From NCBI GenBank assembly GCA_013204195.1, contig JABMOJ010000218.1:1-11001 (forward strand): a stretch of 11,001 bases of DNA. Reading direction: 5' to 3'. The translations under genes and the position numbers were made by a program. The notes beneath the pieces were generated by a model. It saw nothing but the letters and a program-made list of their open reading frames with translations, made no database searches and was not told the DNA's origin. The stretch is from SAR86 cluster bacterium. GTDB lineage: Bacteria; Pseudomonadota; Gammaproteobacteria; Pseudomonadales; Azotimanducaceae. Positions 1 to 7,269 of the stretch are shown one piece after another. How positions within the stretch are numbered: the stretch's first letter is position 1; each line of letters begins with the position of its first letter.

Positions 1-833
1 CCATCGAATCACCTTTGATCAATAGCACCGATGCCGATGTAGTCTTACCGAACAATTATTTCGACACACCAGCACCGGCATTATCTACCGCAGCTATCCT
101 GCAACCGTTTCACCACTATTTTGCCGCCGAACTGGAGTTAGCTTCAAAACTGTATGACATTTCGATGTATTACTATGTTCGCGGCTTGCGCTACGCCGGC
201 AGTGGTTACGCGTTTCATACCATCGGTAGCACCCTGCGCATCAATGCCAAGCACTATGCCCAGGTTCGCGGTTTTCCAAAGCGCAACGCCGCCGAAGACT
301 TCTACATTCTGAATAAGCTGGCCAAAACCGGCCAGATCGAGATCAACCCGGGCGCCGCTATCCGCATCCAGGCCAGACTGTCGGACCGAGCGCCATTCGG
401 CACCGGGCCGGCATTGCAGACCATCAGTTCACTGGCAGCGCCGATCACCGATTATGCATTCTATGATCCACGGGTGTTCCACATGCTGCGAATTTTTCTC
501 GCCACCGCAGAACAACTCCACAACCAGGACCCAGAGATCTGCTTTCGACAGACCCCGGAAATTCTCAACTGGCTCAATCATGCTGGTCTGCGTCAACTGC
601 TGGGTCAGCAACGACGGTCGTTGAAACCGGTTTTTGAGCGCTTCCTGCGTGATTGGTTCGATGGATTTCAAACGCTGAAATTCATTCACTTCATGCGCGA
701 CCAATACTTTCCGTCAATGTCTCTCGACAGCATATGTGATGGCACGGTGTTGCCTGAGGCTCACATCCAGAACCTTGAAGCTGTACGATGGCTGCATCGA
801 GCGCTCACTGAGGAACCGGACCCAGGCTTATGA
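1..833 (+). CDS. Glycosyltransferase family 2 protein, C-terminal part (5' end cut off by window edge)
   Basis: Partial gene. The reading frame is open from base 3 with no upstream stop, so the TTG at 15 is not the true start and the N-terminal nucleotide-binding part lies outside the window. About 276 residues are visible. A T-D-A-D stretch at visible residues 9-12, followed by V-V-L-P, looks like the metal-binding DXD region of GT-A fold family 2 transferases. About 85 residues on, G-F-P-K-R-N-A-A-E-D-F (E98, D99) matches the usual acceptor-side ED motif, followed by an L-N-K-L-A-K segment. I see no obvious membrane helix in the visible part. The remaining C-terminal stretch of about 170 residues is helical-looking and unassigned. 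The family moves a sugar from a nucleotide donor, but substrate and product cannot be read here. The stop overlaps the start of the epoxide hydrolase (ATGA), suggesting translational coupling. Family call fairly sure; function unknown. Confidence 0.7.
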   Translation, partial: IESPLINSTDADVVLPNNYFDTPAPALSTAAILQPFHHYFAAELELASKLYDISMYYYVRGLRYAGSGYAFHTIGSTLRINAKHYAQVRGFPKRNAAEDFYILNKLAKTGQIEINPGAAIRIQARLSDRAPFGTGPALQTISSLAAPITDYAFYDPRVFHMLRIFLATAEQLHNQDPEICFRQTPEILNWLNHAGLRQLLGQQRRSLKPVFERFLRDWFDGFQTLKFIHFMRDQYFPSMSLDSICDGTVLPEAHIQNLEAVRWLHRALTEEPDPGL

Positions 834-1981
834 AAATCTCACCATTCAAGATCGACATTGACGCTGCCGTCATCACTGATTTGCACCAGCGTCTGCGCAA
901 CACTCGCTGGCCCGATGAGATTGGCCAGGATTGGCAGTACGGTACAGACCGCCAATGGTTACAGTCTTTGTGCCAATATTGGCTGGAACAGTATGACTGG
1001 CGGCAACAAGAGGCGAAGCTGAATCACTTCGAGCACTTCACGGCGGAAATTGATGACCAATCACTCCACTTCATTCATGCCCGCTCACCCCACGCCGAAG
1101 CCTTGCCCTTAATCATGACTCACGGTTGGCCAGGTTCGATCGTTGAATTCAGTCGTATCTTGCCAATGTTGACTCACCCCGAACAATTTGGTGGCACCGC
1201 TGCTGACGCGTTTCATGTTGTCTGCCCATCCATTCCTGGGTACGGCTTTTCCAGCGCACCCTCCAGTCCAGGGTTTGACCAAAAATGTGTCGCCGCAGGA
1301 CACGTGCGACTGATGGCCGAACTCGGCTATGACCGTTACGGCGCTCAAGGCGGTGACTGGGGGTCAGCGATCAGCAGCTGGACTGCAGTATTGGCTCCCG
1401 AACAGGTTTGTGGCATTCACTTGACCCTGGTTTTTGCAGGCTATCCAAAACATTTGCCGAAGCCCTTTGCCGGCGTCACAGACCGAGAACGGCGCGTGCT
1501 CAGCGAGCGTCAGACGTTGATGACAGACGGTACCGGTTACCAGGCAATCCAGGGTTCCAGGCCTCAGACCCTGGGCTACGGTTTGCACGACTCACCCAGT
1601 GGACTGGCCGCCTGGATCAGCGAAATATTCCATTTTTGGACCGATTGCCATGGCCAGCTGGAGAATAGCGTTAGCCGTGACGAGCTACTGACAAACATCA
1701 TGCTCTACTGGGTCACTGGCACCATTACGTCTTCCACTCGGCTGTATTACGAGTCAAATCATGTAGGCAACAATCTCTTCGAACATGGTAGAATCGAGAC
1801 GCCCACAGGCTGCACCATGTTCCCAGCAGAGCTATACCAACCACCCAGAAGTTGGGCTGAGGAACTCTACAATATTCAGCACTGGACCCTGCAGCCCGCG
1901 GGCGGCCATTTCGCCGCCCTCGAACAGCCAGAGTTATTGGCGGCGGACATGCGGACATTTTTTCAAAAATTCAGACTATAG
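830..1981 (+). CDS. Epoxide hydrolase, microsomal type (alpha/beta hydrolase with EHN N-terminal domain)
   Basis: This 383-residue enzyme should open epoxides to vicinal diols by way of a covalent ester intermediate. The N-terminal part (about 1-105) has the features of the epoxide hydrolase N-terminal domain, including R-N-T-R-W-P near residue 25. The alpha/beta hydrolase core then shows H-G-W-P-G-S at 98-103 (oxyanion-hole loop), P-G-Y-G-F-S at 136-141, and G-G-D-W-G-S at 174-179, with D176 as the likely nucleophile. E334 in F-P-A-E-L and H360 in G-G-H-F-A-A-L-E-Q-P complete the probable Asp-Glu-His triad. Tyrosines at 306-307 are candidates for epoxide-oxygen activation in the lid. Length is normal for the family and no signal peptide is visible. 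The start overlaps the upstream stop by 4 bp and has only a poor ribosome site. The physiological epoxide is unknown. A halohydrin dehalogenase-like gene lies about 4.5 kb downstream on the same strand and could supply it, which is inference. Confidence 0.9.
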   Translation: MKISPFKIDIDAAVITDLHQRLRNTRWPDEIGQDWQYGTDRQWLQSLCQYWLEQYDWRQQEAKLNHFEHFTAEIDDQSLHFIHARSPHAEALPLIMTHGWPGSIVEFSRILPMLTHPEQFGGTAADAFHVVCPSIPGYGFSSAPSSPGFDQKCVAAGHVRLMAELGYDRYGAQGGDWGSAISSWTAVLAPEQVCGIHLTLVFAGYPKHLPKPFAGVTDRERRVLSERQTLMTDGTGYQAIQGSRPQTLGYGLHDSPSGLAAWISEIFHFWTDCHGQLENSVSRDELLTNIMLYWVTGTITSSTRLYYESNHVGNNLFEHGRIETPTGCTMFPAELYQPPRSWAEELYNIQHWTLQPAGGHFAALEQPELLAADMRTFFQKFRL

Positions 1982-1997
1982 AGAATAAAGCACGCTC

Positions 1998-2951
1998 ATG
2001 AGTACAGTATTTATCGATGGTCAAGTGGGCACTACGGGCCTGCAAATTCACGAAAGATTGAGTCAGCGTACCGATATTGAACTGCTGCAGATTTCCGCTG
2101 AGGATCGAAAGAACCCGCTGATCAAGCAACAGCTGATCAACAGCGCCGACGTGGTTATCCTATGCTTGCCGGATGATGCTGCGAGAGAGACTGTCGCCCT
2201 CGTCGATAATCCCAATACCCGCATTTTGGACGCCAGCACAGCCCATCGGGTCGCACCAGATTGGGTCTATGGTCTGGCGGAACTCGCGCCACAGCAAAGA
2301 GACAAAATTCGCCAGGCGCGCTACATCTCCAACCCCGGCTGTTGGGCCACAGGGTTCCTGCTGGCCGTGACGCCACTGATCCGCAGCGGTCTGCTGCGCG
2401 CCGACATCCCGTTAATTTGCCACGGCGTATCCGGCTACAGCGGCGGTGGTAAAAACATGATTGAACAATACGTCGAGCGCGCTCAACAGCAGCCCGAACA
2501 TCTTTGGTACACACGGCCTTATGGCCTCGGCCTTACCCACAAACATCTGAACGAGATGAAGCACTATGCGGGCCTAGCACTGCCGCCCATGTTTATGCCA
2601 TCCGTTGCCCATTTTCCACAGGGCATGTTAGTTAATATCCCTTTACCTAAAAGCTGGTTCACCACCGCTGTGAACCTACAAACCGTGCGCAGTCTGCTGG
2701 CCGAGGCTTACGCCGACGAAGCCTGCGTGCGGGTGCACGAAATCAACGATAGTGGCGCATTGGACGATGGTTTTCTTGAGCCACAACGCAACAACGGCAC
2801 CAATCGCAATGACTTGTTTGTGTTCGGCAATGACGAACAGCTCCTCTTAACTTCTTGCCTAGACAATCTGGGCAAAGGCGCAGCAGGAGCCGCCGTACAA
2901 AACCTCAACCTGATGTTAGACAAAGATGAACTAACGGGTCTCACTGTCTAG
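1998..2951 (+). CDS. argC: N-acetyl-gamma-glutamyl-phosphate reductase, type 2 (short form)
   Basis: This enzyme makes N-acetylglutamate 5-semialdehyde from N-acetylglutamyl phosphate with NADPH, the third step of arginine biosynthesis, in the cytoplasm. The 317-residue protein begins with a Rossmann loop, D-G-Q-V-G-T-T-G-L at 7-15. The catalytic cysteine is C115 in S-N-P-G-C-W-A-T-G, and S-G-Y-S-G-G-G-K lies near residues 145-152. The C-terminal [15 protein letters not shown] motif is characteristic. The opening [12 protein letters not shown] and the short length fit the type 2 ArgC group rather than the longer E. coli-type enzyme. The usual tyrosine after the active cysteine is a tryptophan (W116). 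No other arg gene is visible in the window. It starts 16 bp after the epoxide hydrolase stop with only a weak purine-rich stretch upstream. Confidence 0.93.
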   Translation: MSTVFIDGQVGTTGLQIHERLSQRTDIELLQISAEDRKNPLIKQQLINSADVVILCLPDDAARETVALVDNPNTRILDASTAHRVAPDWVYGLAELAPQQRDKIRQARYISNPGCWATGFLLAVTPLIRSGLLRADIPLICHGVSGYSGGGKNMIEQYVERAQQQPEHLWYTRPYGLGLTHKHLNEMKHYAGLALPPMFMPSVAHFPQGMLVNIPLPKSWFTTAVNLQTVRSLLAEAYADEACVRVHEINDSGALDDGFLEPQRNNGTNRNDLFVFGNDEQLLLTSCLDNLGKGAAGAAVQNLNLMLDKDELTGLTV

Positions 2952-2964
2952 CGATCCAGTCCAA

Positions 2965-2970
2965 TTGGAG
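2965..2970 (+). promoter_or_regulatory. Ribosome binding site fixing the aminotransferase start
   Basis: TTGGAG ends 6 bases before the ATG at 2977. The TTG of the same hexamer is an in-frame alternative start, but using it would leave no ribosome site, so the downstream ATG is preferred. Confidence 0.6.
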
Positions 2971-2976
2971 TACTTA

Positions 2977-4248
2977 ATGGAATTCTCACAACTATCCCGC
3001 GAGCAATTGCGGAGCCTACAGACATCTCTCGGCGCGCAATATGAGACGTTCAGACAGGCTAACCTGAACCTCGACTTGACCCGTGGCAAGCCAGCCCCGG
3101 CCCAACTGGATTTATCTAACGAACTCGATGGTATCCTCGAGGGTTTCTACCTGTTGCAAGATGGTACGGACGTCAGAAATTACGGCGGCATTCTGGGCAT
3201 ACCAGAAGCCAGGCAGTTGGCCGCCACCTTTCTCGAAGTCGACACCGATGAGGTCTTGGTCGGTGGTAACAGCAGCCTGTCGCTGATGTACGCTTACATC
3301 GATCATATGCTCCCTGTCTGGCGTCAAGCCTTAGTAGCCAACCCAGATGCCAAAATTAAGTTTATCTGCCCCGTACCCGGCTACGATCGACACTTCACGA
3401 TTTGCGAACACTTTGACATCGAGATGCTCAACGTAGCCTTAGTTGATGACGGTCCCGATATGGACCAGGTCGAGGCGCTGATCAAACAGGACCCGTTGAT
3501 CAAGGGTATTTGGTGCGTCCCTAAATACTCCAATCCTACCGGGCATACTTACAGTGACGTCGTCGTAGACCGTATTGCTCGACTGGCGGAAATCGCAGGC
3601 GAGCATTTCACCATACTCTGGGATAACGCTTACGCGGTGCACCATCTCAGCGATAATCCTGACGTATTGAAGAACCTGATGGCCGAGGCCAAGCATCAGG
3701 GCAACGAACGTAGTGTCGTGCTGTTTGGCTCAACCTCCAAAATCACCTTCGCCGGTGCTGGCATCGCATTTTTAGCGACTGAGTCCAGCAATCTCAAGGC
3801 TTTCGAGAAATACCTGTCAGCTTCAGTGATCGGCTTCGACAAGGTCAACCAGCTACGACATGTTCGCTTTCTCAAAGACGCTGAACATATCGCCGCACAT
3901 ATGGTCAAACATCGAAATATTATTCAACCCAAGTTTGATCTGACGCTCAAGATCCTGTCTGAGCACCTTGAAGGCAAAGGCATAGCGACCTGGAGCCGCC
4001 CGCAAGGCGGCTACTTTATTTCCCTAGACACCCTGCCAGGGCTCGCTTCCGAGGTGATTCAACACGCTGCGGCAATTGGTGTTAAGCTGACCCCAGCGGG
4101 AGCGACATTTCCCTATGGGCTAGATCCACAAAACAGCAATATTCGAATCGCCCCCACATTTCCGGCTATGGATTCTCTGCAACGCGCACTTGAGGTGTTC
4201 GTAGTTTGTCTACAACTTGCGACCGTCAACCAATTTTTGAGCGACTAA
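2977..4248 (+). CDS. Aspartate aminotransferase, subgroup Ic (Corynebacterium glutamicum AspT-like)
   Basis: This PLP enzyme probably exchanges amino groups between aspartate/oxaloacetate and glutamate/2-oxoglutarate in the cytoplasm. With the ATG at 2977 it has 423 residues. L-D-L-T-R-G-K-P lies near 33-40, D-G-T-D-V-R-N-Y-G-G at 62-71 and C-P-V-P-G-Y-D-R-H-F at 131-140. Y-S-N-P-T-G carries N186 and W-D-N-A-Y carries D216 and Y219, which contact the cofactor. S-T-S-K-I-T-F-A-G-A-G carries the Schiff-base lysine K255. R390 in N-I-R-I-A-P is the likely carboxylate-binding arginine. From memory these blocks match the C. glutamicum aspartate aminotransferase closely and in order. Placement 25 bp after argC might suggest ArgD, but the motifs are not those of class III acetylornithine aminotransferases. 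It sits 7 bp before rhlB. Exact substrate range is inferred from family. Confidence 0.85.
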   Translation: MEFSQLSREQLRSLQTSLGAQYETFRQANLNLDLTRGKPAPAQLDLSNELDGILEGFYLLQDGTDVRNYGGILGIPEARQLAATFLEVDTDEVLVGGNSSLSLMYAYIDHMLPVWRQALVANPDAKIKFICPVPGYDRHFTICEHFDIEMLNVALVDDGPDMDQVEALIKQDPLIKGIWCVPKYSNPTGHTYSDVVVDRIARLAEIAGEHFTILWDNAYAVHHLSDNPDVLKNLMAEAKHQGNERSVVLFGSTSKITFAGAGIAFLATESSNLKAFEKYLSASVIGFDKVNQLRHVRFLKDAEHIAAHMVKHRNIIQPKFDLTLKILSEHLEGKGIATWSRPQGGYFISLDTLPGLASEVIQHAAAIGVKLTPAGATFPYGLDPQNSNIRIAPTFPAMDSLQRALEVFVVCLQLATVNQFLSD

Positions 4249-4255
4249 CCACACG

Positions 4256-5626
4256 ATGAAGCTTCTCAATGAGTCACCTGCAAACGATCAGCTGTCAGCA
4301 GCAGCCGCTACTGTGGCATCAGCCACTGACCTTGTCGATCAACCAGACCCTGGCTTGACTAAAGCGGTGGCAGTCGAGCCCCAGGTAAACGACTTTCTTG
4401 AGCTTGACCTTCCGAATGAGCTTTACCTTGCGATTGATAAATTGGGATTCACTACCTCCACTGCCATTCAAAAAGAGGTACTGCCCTACTCTCTGGATGG
4501 GCGAGATATTATCGCCCAGGCCCAAACCGGCACCGGCAAGACCGCCGCATTTTTGATTTCCGTGATCACTTATCATCTCGAACATCCAGAATACGATCCT
4601 CGGCCCGCGGGCACACCTTTTGCACTTGTCATCGCCCCGACTCGCGAACTGGTCATGCAGATAGCAGAGGATGCGATGAGCCTTTCGTTGTTCACTGATC
4701 TCTCTGTTTTATCCGTTGTTGGCGGCATGGATTATGAAAAACAGAAGAACCAGCTCAAGGGCCCCATCGATATTATTATCGCAACACCTGGTCGCCTGCT
4801 GGACTTTTGTCGCACCGGTGTCATTAATTTATCCAGGGTTGAAACACTGGTCATTGATGAAGCCGATAGAATGTTGAGTATGGGATTTATTCCCGACGTG
4901 AAATCGATTATTAGCAAGACACCCGCTAAGCAAAAGCGTCAGACTCAGTTGTTCAGCGCAACCTTCAGCGACGATATCAAACGTCTGGCCGCAAGCTGGA
5001 CGTTGGATCCTGTGCGTATAGAAGTGGCACCTGATCAGGTCGCAGTCGACTCCGTCGAGCAGTTAGTCTACCTGGCCAGTGCAGACCAAAAATTCGCGGT
5101 CCTGTATAACCTGCTGCAACTAGACACCGTTGATCGGGTCATTATTTTCGCCAATCGGCGGGACGAGACTCGCTCACTGGAAAGCCGACTGTATCGCCAC
5201 GGAATCGACTCAGGACTGCTCAGTGGTGAAGTCGTACAAACCAAGCGCATTCGCACCCTCGAACAATTCAAATCCGGTGAAATTAAAGTCTTAGTGGCCA
5301 CCGACGTCGCAGGTCGCGGTATCCACGTCGACGGTGTGTCCCACGTGATCAATTACAACCTACCCGAAGACCCGGAAGACTACGTTCACCGTATTGGTCG
5401 AACTGGTCGAGCCGGCGCAATGGGCACCTCGGTCAGTCTCGCCTGCGAAGATGAATCATTTATGCTGCCCGCCATTGAGACTCTGCTTGGCCAAGCATTC
5501 CGCTGCGAGCAACCGCCTGAGGCCCTATTGAAAGCGCTTCCTGCGCCTGTACGCAAGGGACGCGAAAAACCACCAATGGTACCCGCCAGACCTAATAACA
5601 AAGGAAACCGTGGGCGTGGGCACTAA
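4256..5626 (+). CDS. rhlB: DEAD-box ATP-dependent RNA helicase, RhlB type
   Basis: This cytoplasmic enzyme unwinds structured RNA using ATP; in enterobacteria RhlB works with RNase E in the RNA degradosome. All core motifs are present in 456 residues: a Q motif at about 47-72, motif I A-Q-T-G-T-G-K-T at 89-96, P-T-R-E-L at 128-132, V-I-D-E-A-D at 199-204, S-A-T at 234-236, D-V-A-G-R-G-I-H-V-D at 350-359 and H-R-I-G-R-T-G-R at 378-385. The C-terminal region with C-E-Q-P-P-E-A-L-L and the overall order match pseudomonad RhlB better than RhlE, SrmB or CsdA. Residues 1-45 are an Ala/acid-rich, probably disordered extension. The last 25 residues form a basic R/N/G tail that could bind RNA. There is no good ribosome site before the ATG, so coupling to the aminotransferase 7 bp upstream is likely. 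The 3' end overlaps the next gene by 17 bp. Confidence 0.9.
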   Translation: MKLLNESPANDQLSAAAATVASATDLVDQPDPGLTKAVAVEPQVNDFLELDLPNELYLAIDKLGFTTSTAIQKEVLPYSLDGRDIIAQAQTGTGKTAAFLISVITYHLEHPEYDPRPAGTPFALVIAPTRELVMQIAEDAMSLSLFTDLSVLSVVGGMDYEKQKNQLKGPIDIIIATPGRLLDFCRTGVINLSRVETLVIDEADRMLSMGFIPDVKSIISKTPAKQKRQTQLFSATFSDDIKRLAASWTLDPVRIEVAPDQVAVDSVEQLVYLASADQKFAVLYNLLQLDTVDRVIIFANRRDETRSLESRLYRHGIDSGLLSGEVVQTKRIRTLEQFKSGEIKVLVATDVAGRGIHVDGVSHVINYNLPEDPEDYVHRIGRTGRAGAMGTSVSLACEDESFMLPAIETLLGQAFRCEQPPEALLKALPAPVRKGREKPPMVPARPNNKGNRGRGH

Positions 5627-6095
5627 ACCGCCGCACCCGCTGTTATCCGCACAGGACATTAGCGGCCTCGACGAGACCGTCAATACCCATCAATTTAACC
5701 CTAACGCCGTGCGTCATACGCGCTCACTTGGCGACCTGGTGGGCATGAGCCATATCGGCGTGCACCTGGTCAGGCTTGAGCCGGGGCATGATTCTACCCA
5801 GTTTCACACTCACCATTGCGACGAAGAGTTTCTTTATATCCTCTCCGGGCGGGGTATTGCCGAAATCGGCGAAAGCCGCCATGAGGTAGGCCCTGGAGAT
5901 TTCATGGGATTTACAGTGGATTCACTAGCCCATAATTTGTCTAATCCCTACGCTGAAGATCTGGTTTATCTGATGAGTGGTGAGCGGAACAAAATCGATA
6001 TCTGTGACTACCCGCGAATTAAACGGCGCATGCTCAGGGTTGACGGCAAGAAGCAATATACCGAATGGGACGACATACACGACGTACCTCAATAA
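5610..6095 (+). CDS. Small cupin-domain protein, probable metal-binding
   Basis: This is a 161-residue single-domain cupin with unknown ligand. Cupin motif 1 is visible as H66-T-H68...E73 followed by six residues and G80, and motif 2 as P-G-D-F...H108-N-L-S-N112. The expected three-His/one-Glu metal site is therefore intact. An extra histidine (H69) and acid (E72) flank the first motif. The C-terminal part (about 124-161) has a charged G-E-R-N-K-I-D-I-C-D-Y-P stretch that recurs in a group of bacterial cupins of unknown role. Two GTG starts are possible. One at 5610 lies 4 bases after AAGGA (5601-5605), and one at 5616 lies 10 bases after it and gives 159 residues. Both lie inside the end of rhlB, so translation is probably coupled. 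Cupins can be dioxygenases, isomerases or binding proteins; the sequence does not decide. Confidence 0.75.
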   Translation: MGVGTKPPHPLLSAQDISGLDETVNTHQFNPNAVRHTRSLGDLVGMSHIGVHLVRLEPGHDSTQFHTHHCDEEFLYILSGRGIAEIGESRHEVGPGDFMGFTVDSLAHNLSNPYAEDLVYLMSGERNKIDICDYPRIKRRMLRVDGKKQYTEWDDIHDVPQ

Positions 6096-6116
6096 ACCCT
6101 GACCTGGAAAATTAAC

Positions 6117-6503
6117 ATGGCTGGATTCGAGCTAGAGCCTTCCACGAATGTCCTCGGCGAACCACTGGAACCCTGCAGCAATGACCCTATGACTGGGTTT
6201 TTTCGCGACGGCAGCTGCAATACCTGCGCAGAAGATCATGGATCACACACGGTCTGCGTAGAAGTCACCGAAGAATTTCTACAGTACTCTCGATTCGCCG
6301 GCAACGATCTTTCGACGCCCCACCCTGAGGCGGGCTTTGCCGGATTACGACCTGGTGATCGCTGGTGTTTATGCGCGAGTCGCTGGCTGCAGGCGCAAAG
6401 CAAAGGCATGGCACCAAGAGTATTCTTGCGTAATACTCATCTCAAGGCTCTGGACATAGTGCCCATCGAATTGCTCAAGGCCCACGCGGTCATCGTCAAC
6501 TGA
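6117..6503 (+). CDS. DUF2237 family protein (function unknown)
   Basis: This small cytoplasmic protein of 128 residues covers the whole DUF2237 family length. Recognisable family blocks are N-V-L-G-E-P-L-E-P-C at 11-20, D-P-M-T-G-F-F-R-D-G at 23-32, H-T-V-C at 44-47, the stretch around G-N-D-L-S-T-P at 62-68, and G-D-R-W-C-L-C-A-S-R-W at 80-90. It has six cysteines: C20, C34, C37 (a C-N-T-C pair), C47, C84 and C86 (C-L-C). With H41 and H44 they could form a metal or redox site, but that is only inference. No signal peptide or membrane segment is seen. It lies 21 bp after the cupin gene and 24 bp before the halohydrin dehalogenase-like gene, so it is probably in their unit. The family has no established biochemical role that I can name. 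Upstream of the ATG only a weak GGAAAA is present. Confidence 0.85.
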   Translation: MAGFELEPSTNVLGEPLEPCSNDPMTGFFRDGSCNTCAEDHGSHTVCVEVTEEFLQYSRFAGNDLSTPHPEAGFAGLRPGDRWCLCASRWLQAQSKGMAPRVFLRNTHLKALDIVPIELLKAHAVIVN

Positions 6504-6514
6504 CCCGAAACACT

Positions 6515-6520
6515 CGAGGA
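6515..6520 (+). promoter_or_regulatory. Ribosome binding site of the halohydrin dehalogenase-like gene
   Basis: CGAGGA ends 7 bases before the ATG at 6528. This is the best-formed plus-strand ribosome site in the second half of the gene run, and it supports that start. Confidence 0.6.
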
Positions 6521-6527
6521 ATAGCCC

Positions 6528-7211
6528 ATGCCTGATCGACTCAAAAACAAGCGCGTATTGGTCACTCAATGTGGTGATTATATGGGTCCCGCGATCGCCC
6601 AGTTATTTGCGCAAGAAGGCGCCTTGGTCGACGCTCGGCCGGGCATCGTGCCCGCCGCTGGCGGCTTTGCCGAATATGTCAGCCAAAACGCCGAGATCGA
6701 CATTCTGGTGGCCAATCTCGCCCACGCCCCTTGCAATAGCCCAACCGCTGATATCCAGGATGCTGACTGGGAGGGCATGTTTGACACCATGGTGCACCCT
6801 TTGATGCGCCTGATTAGACATTTCGCACCGCTGATGGCTGAGCGCGGTCACGGTAAAATCGTCGCCATTACCAGCGCCGCACCACTTCGAGGCTTGCCCG
6901 GGTCGGCAGCCTATTGTGCTGCACGGGGCGCACAAAACGCATTTATTCGCGCCACTGGCCTAGAATTTGCGGCGGCCAACGTCCAGATCAATGCTATCGC
7001 TCAAAATTATGTCAGCAATCCAGAATACTATCCCGATGAACTGGTCGCCTCCGAGCGCTTTCAGAATCATCTGAAACGCAACGTACCTATTCGCCGGATC
7101 GCCAGAGCTGACGAGTCAGCTGAGCTAGCGTTATTTTTGGCGTCGAACAACAGCGATTTTATGGTGGGCCAAGTTGTGCCCTTTGCCGGTGGCTGGGCGA
7201 CGAATACTTGA
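6528..7211 (+). CDS. Halohydrin dehalogenase-like short-chain dehydrogenase/reductase homologue
   Basis: This 227-residue protein has the SDR fold but not the chemistry of an oxidoreductase. The cofactor loop T-G-X3-G-X-G is replaced by T13-Q-C-G-D-Y18-M-G20, so the second glycine is an aromatic residue. The catalytic Tyr-X3-Lys is Y129-C-A-A-R133, with S116 exactly thirteen residues before the tyrosine. T-X4-F/Y-X-G plus S-X12-Y-X3-R is the signature of halohydrin dehalogenases (HheC: T7, F12, G14; S132, Y145, R149). N160-Y161-V162 and Y167-Y168-P169 align with the HheC halide-pocket residues N176-Y177-L178 and F186-Y187-P188, with a loop three residues shorter. HheC P175 corresponds to Q159 here. 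The C-terminal G-Q-V-V-P-F-A-G-G-W resembles the family. Such enzymes turn vicinal halohydrins into epoxides without NAD(P)H, and can open epoxides with small anions. Substrate unknown; motif alignment is from memory. Confidence 0.78.
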   Translation: MPDRLKNKRVLVTQCGDYMGPAIAQLFAQEGALVDARPGIVPAAGGFAEYVSQNAEIDILVANLAHAPCNSPTADIQDADWEGMFDTMVHPLMRLIRHFAPLMAERGHGKIVAITSAAPLRGLPGSAAYCAARGAQNAFIRATGLEFAAANVQINAIAQNYVSNPEYYPDELVASERFQNHLKRNVPIRRIARADESAELALFLASNNSDFMVGQVVPFAGGWATNT

Positions 7212-7269
7212 TGCAGCCTCGCTGCAGGGCTTCCACAACCATCATTGCCGCCGAAAAGAGCAACCCACA

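Noticed and set aside
2977..4248. Calling the aminotransferase ArgD because it follows argC
   Set aside because: Motif order and sequence match class Ic aspartate aminotransferases, not the class III fold-type I acetylornithine enzymes.
6528..7211. Calling this gene an ordinary FabG-like NAD(P)H-dependent reductase
   Set aside because: The glycine-rich cofactor loop is disrupted by Tyr18 and the catalytic Lys is Arg133, so standard SDR redox chemistry is not expected.
7174..7269. Upstream extension of the GNAT protein by 32 codons
   Set aside because: Overlaps the end of the preceding gene, has no ribosome site and adds residues not expected before the GNAT N-terminus; the ATG at 7270 has a purine-rich site.
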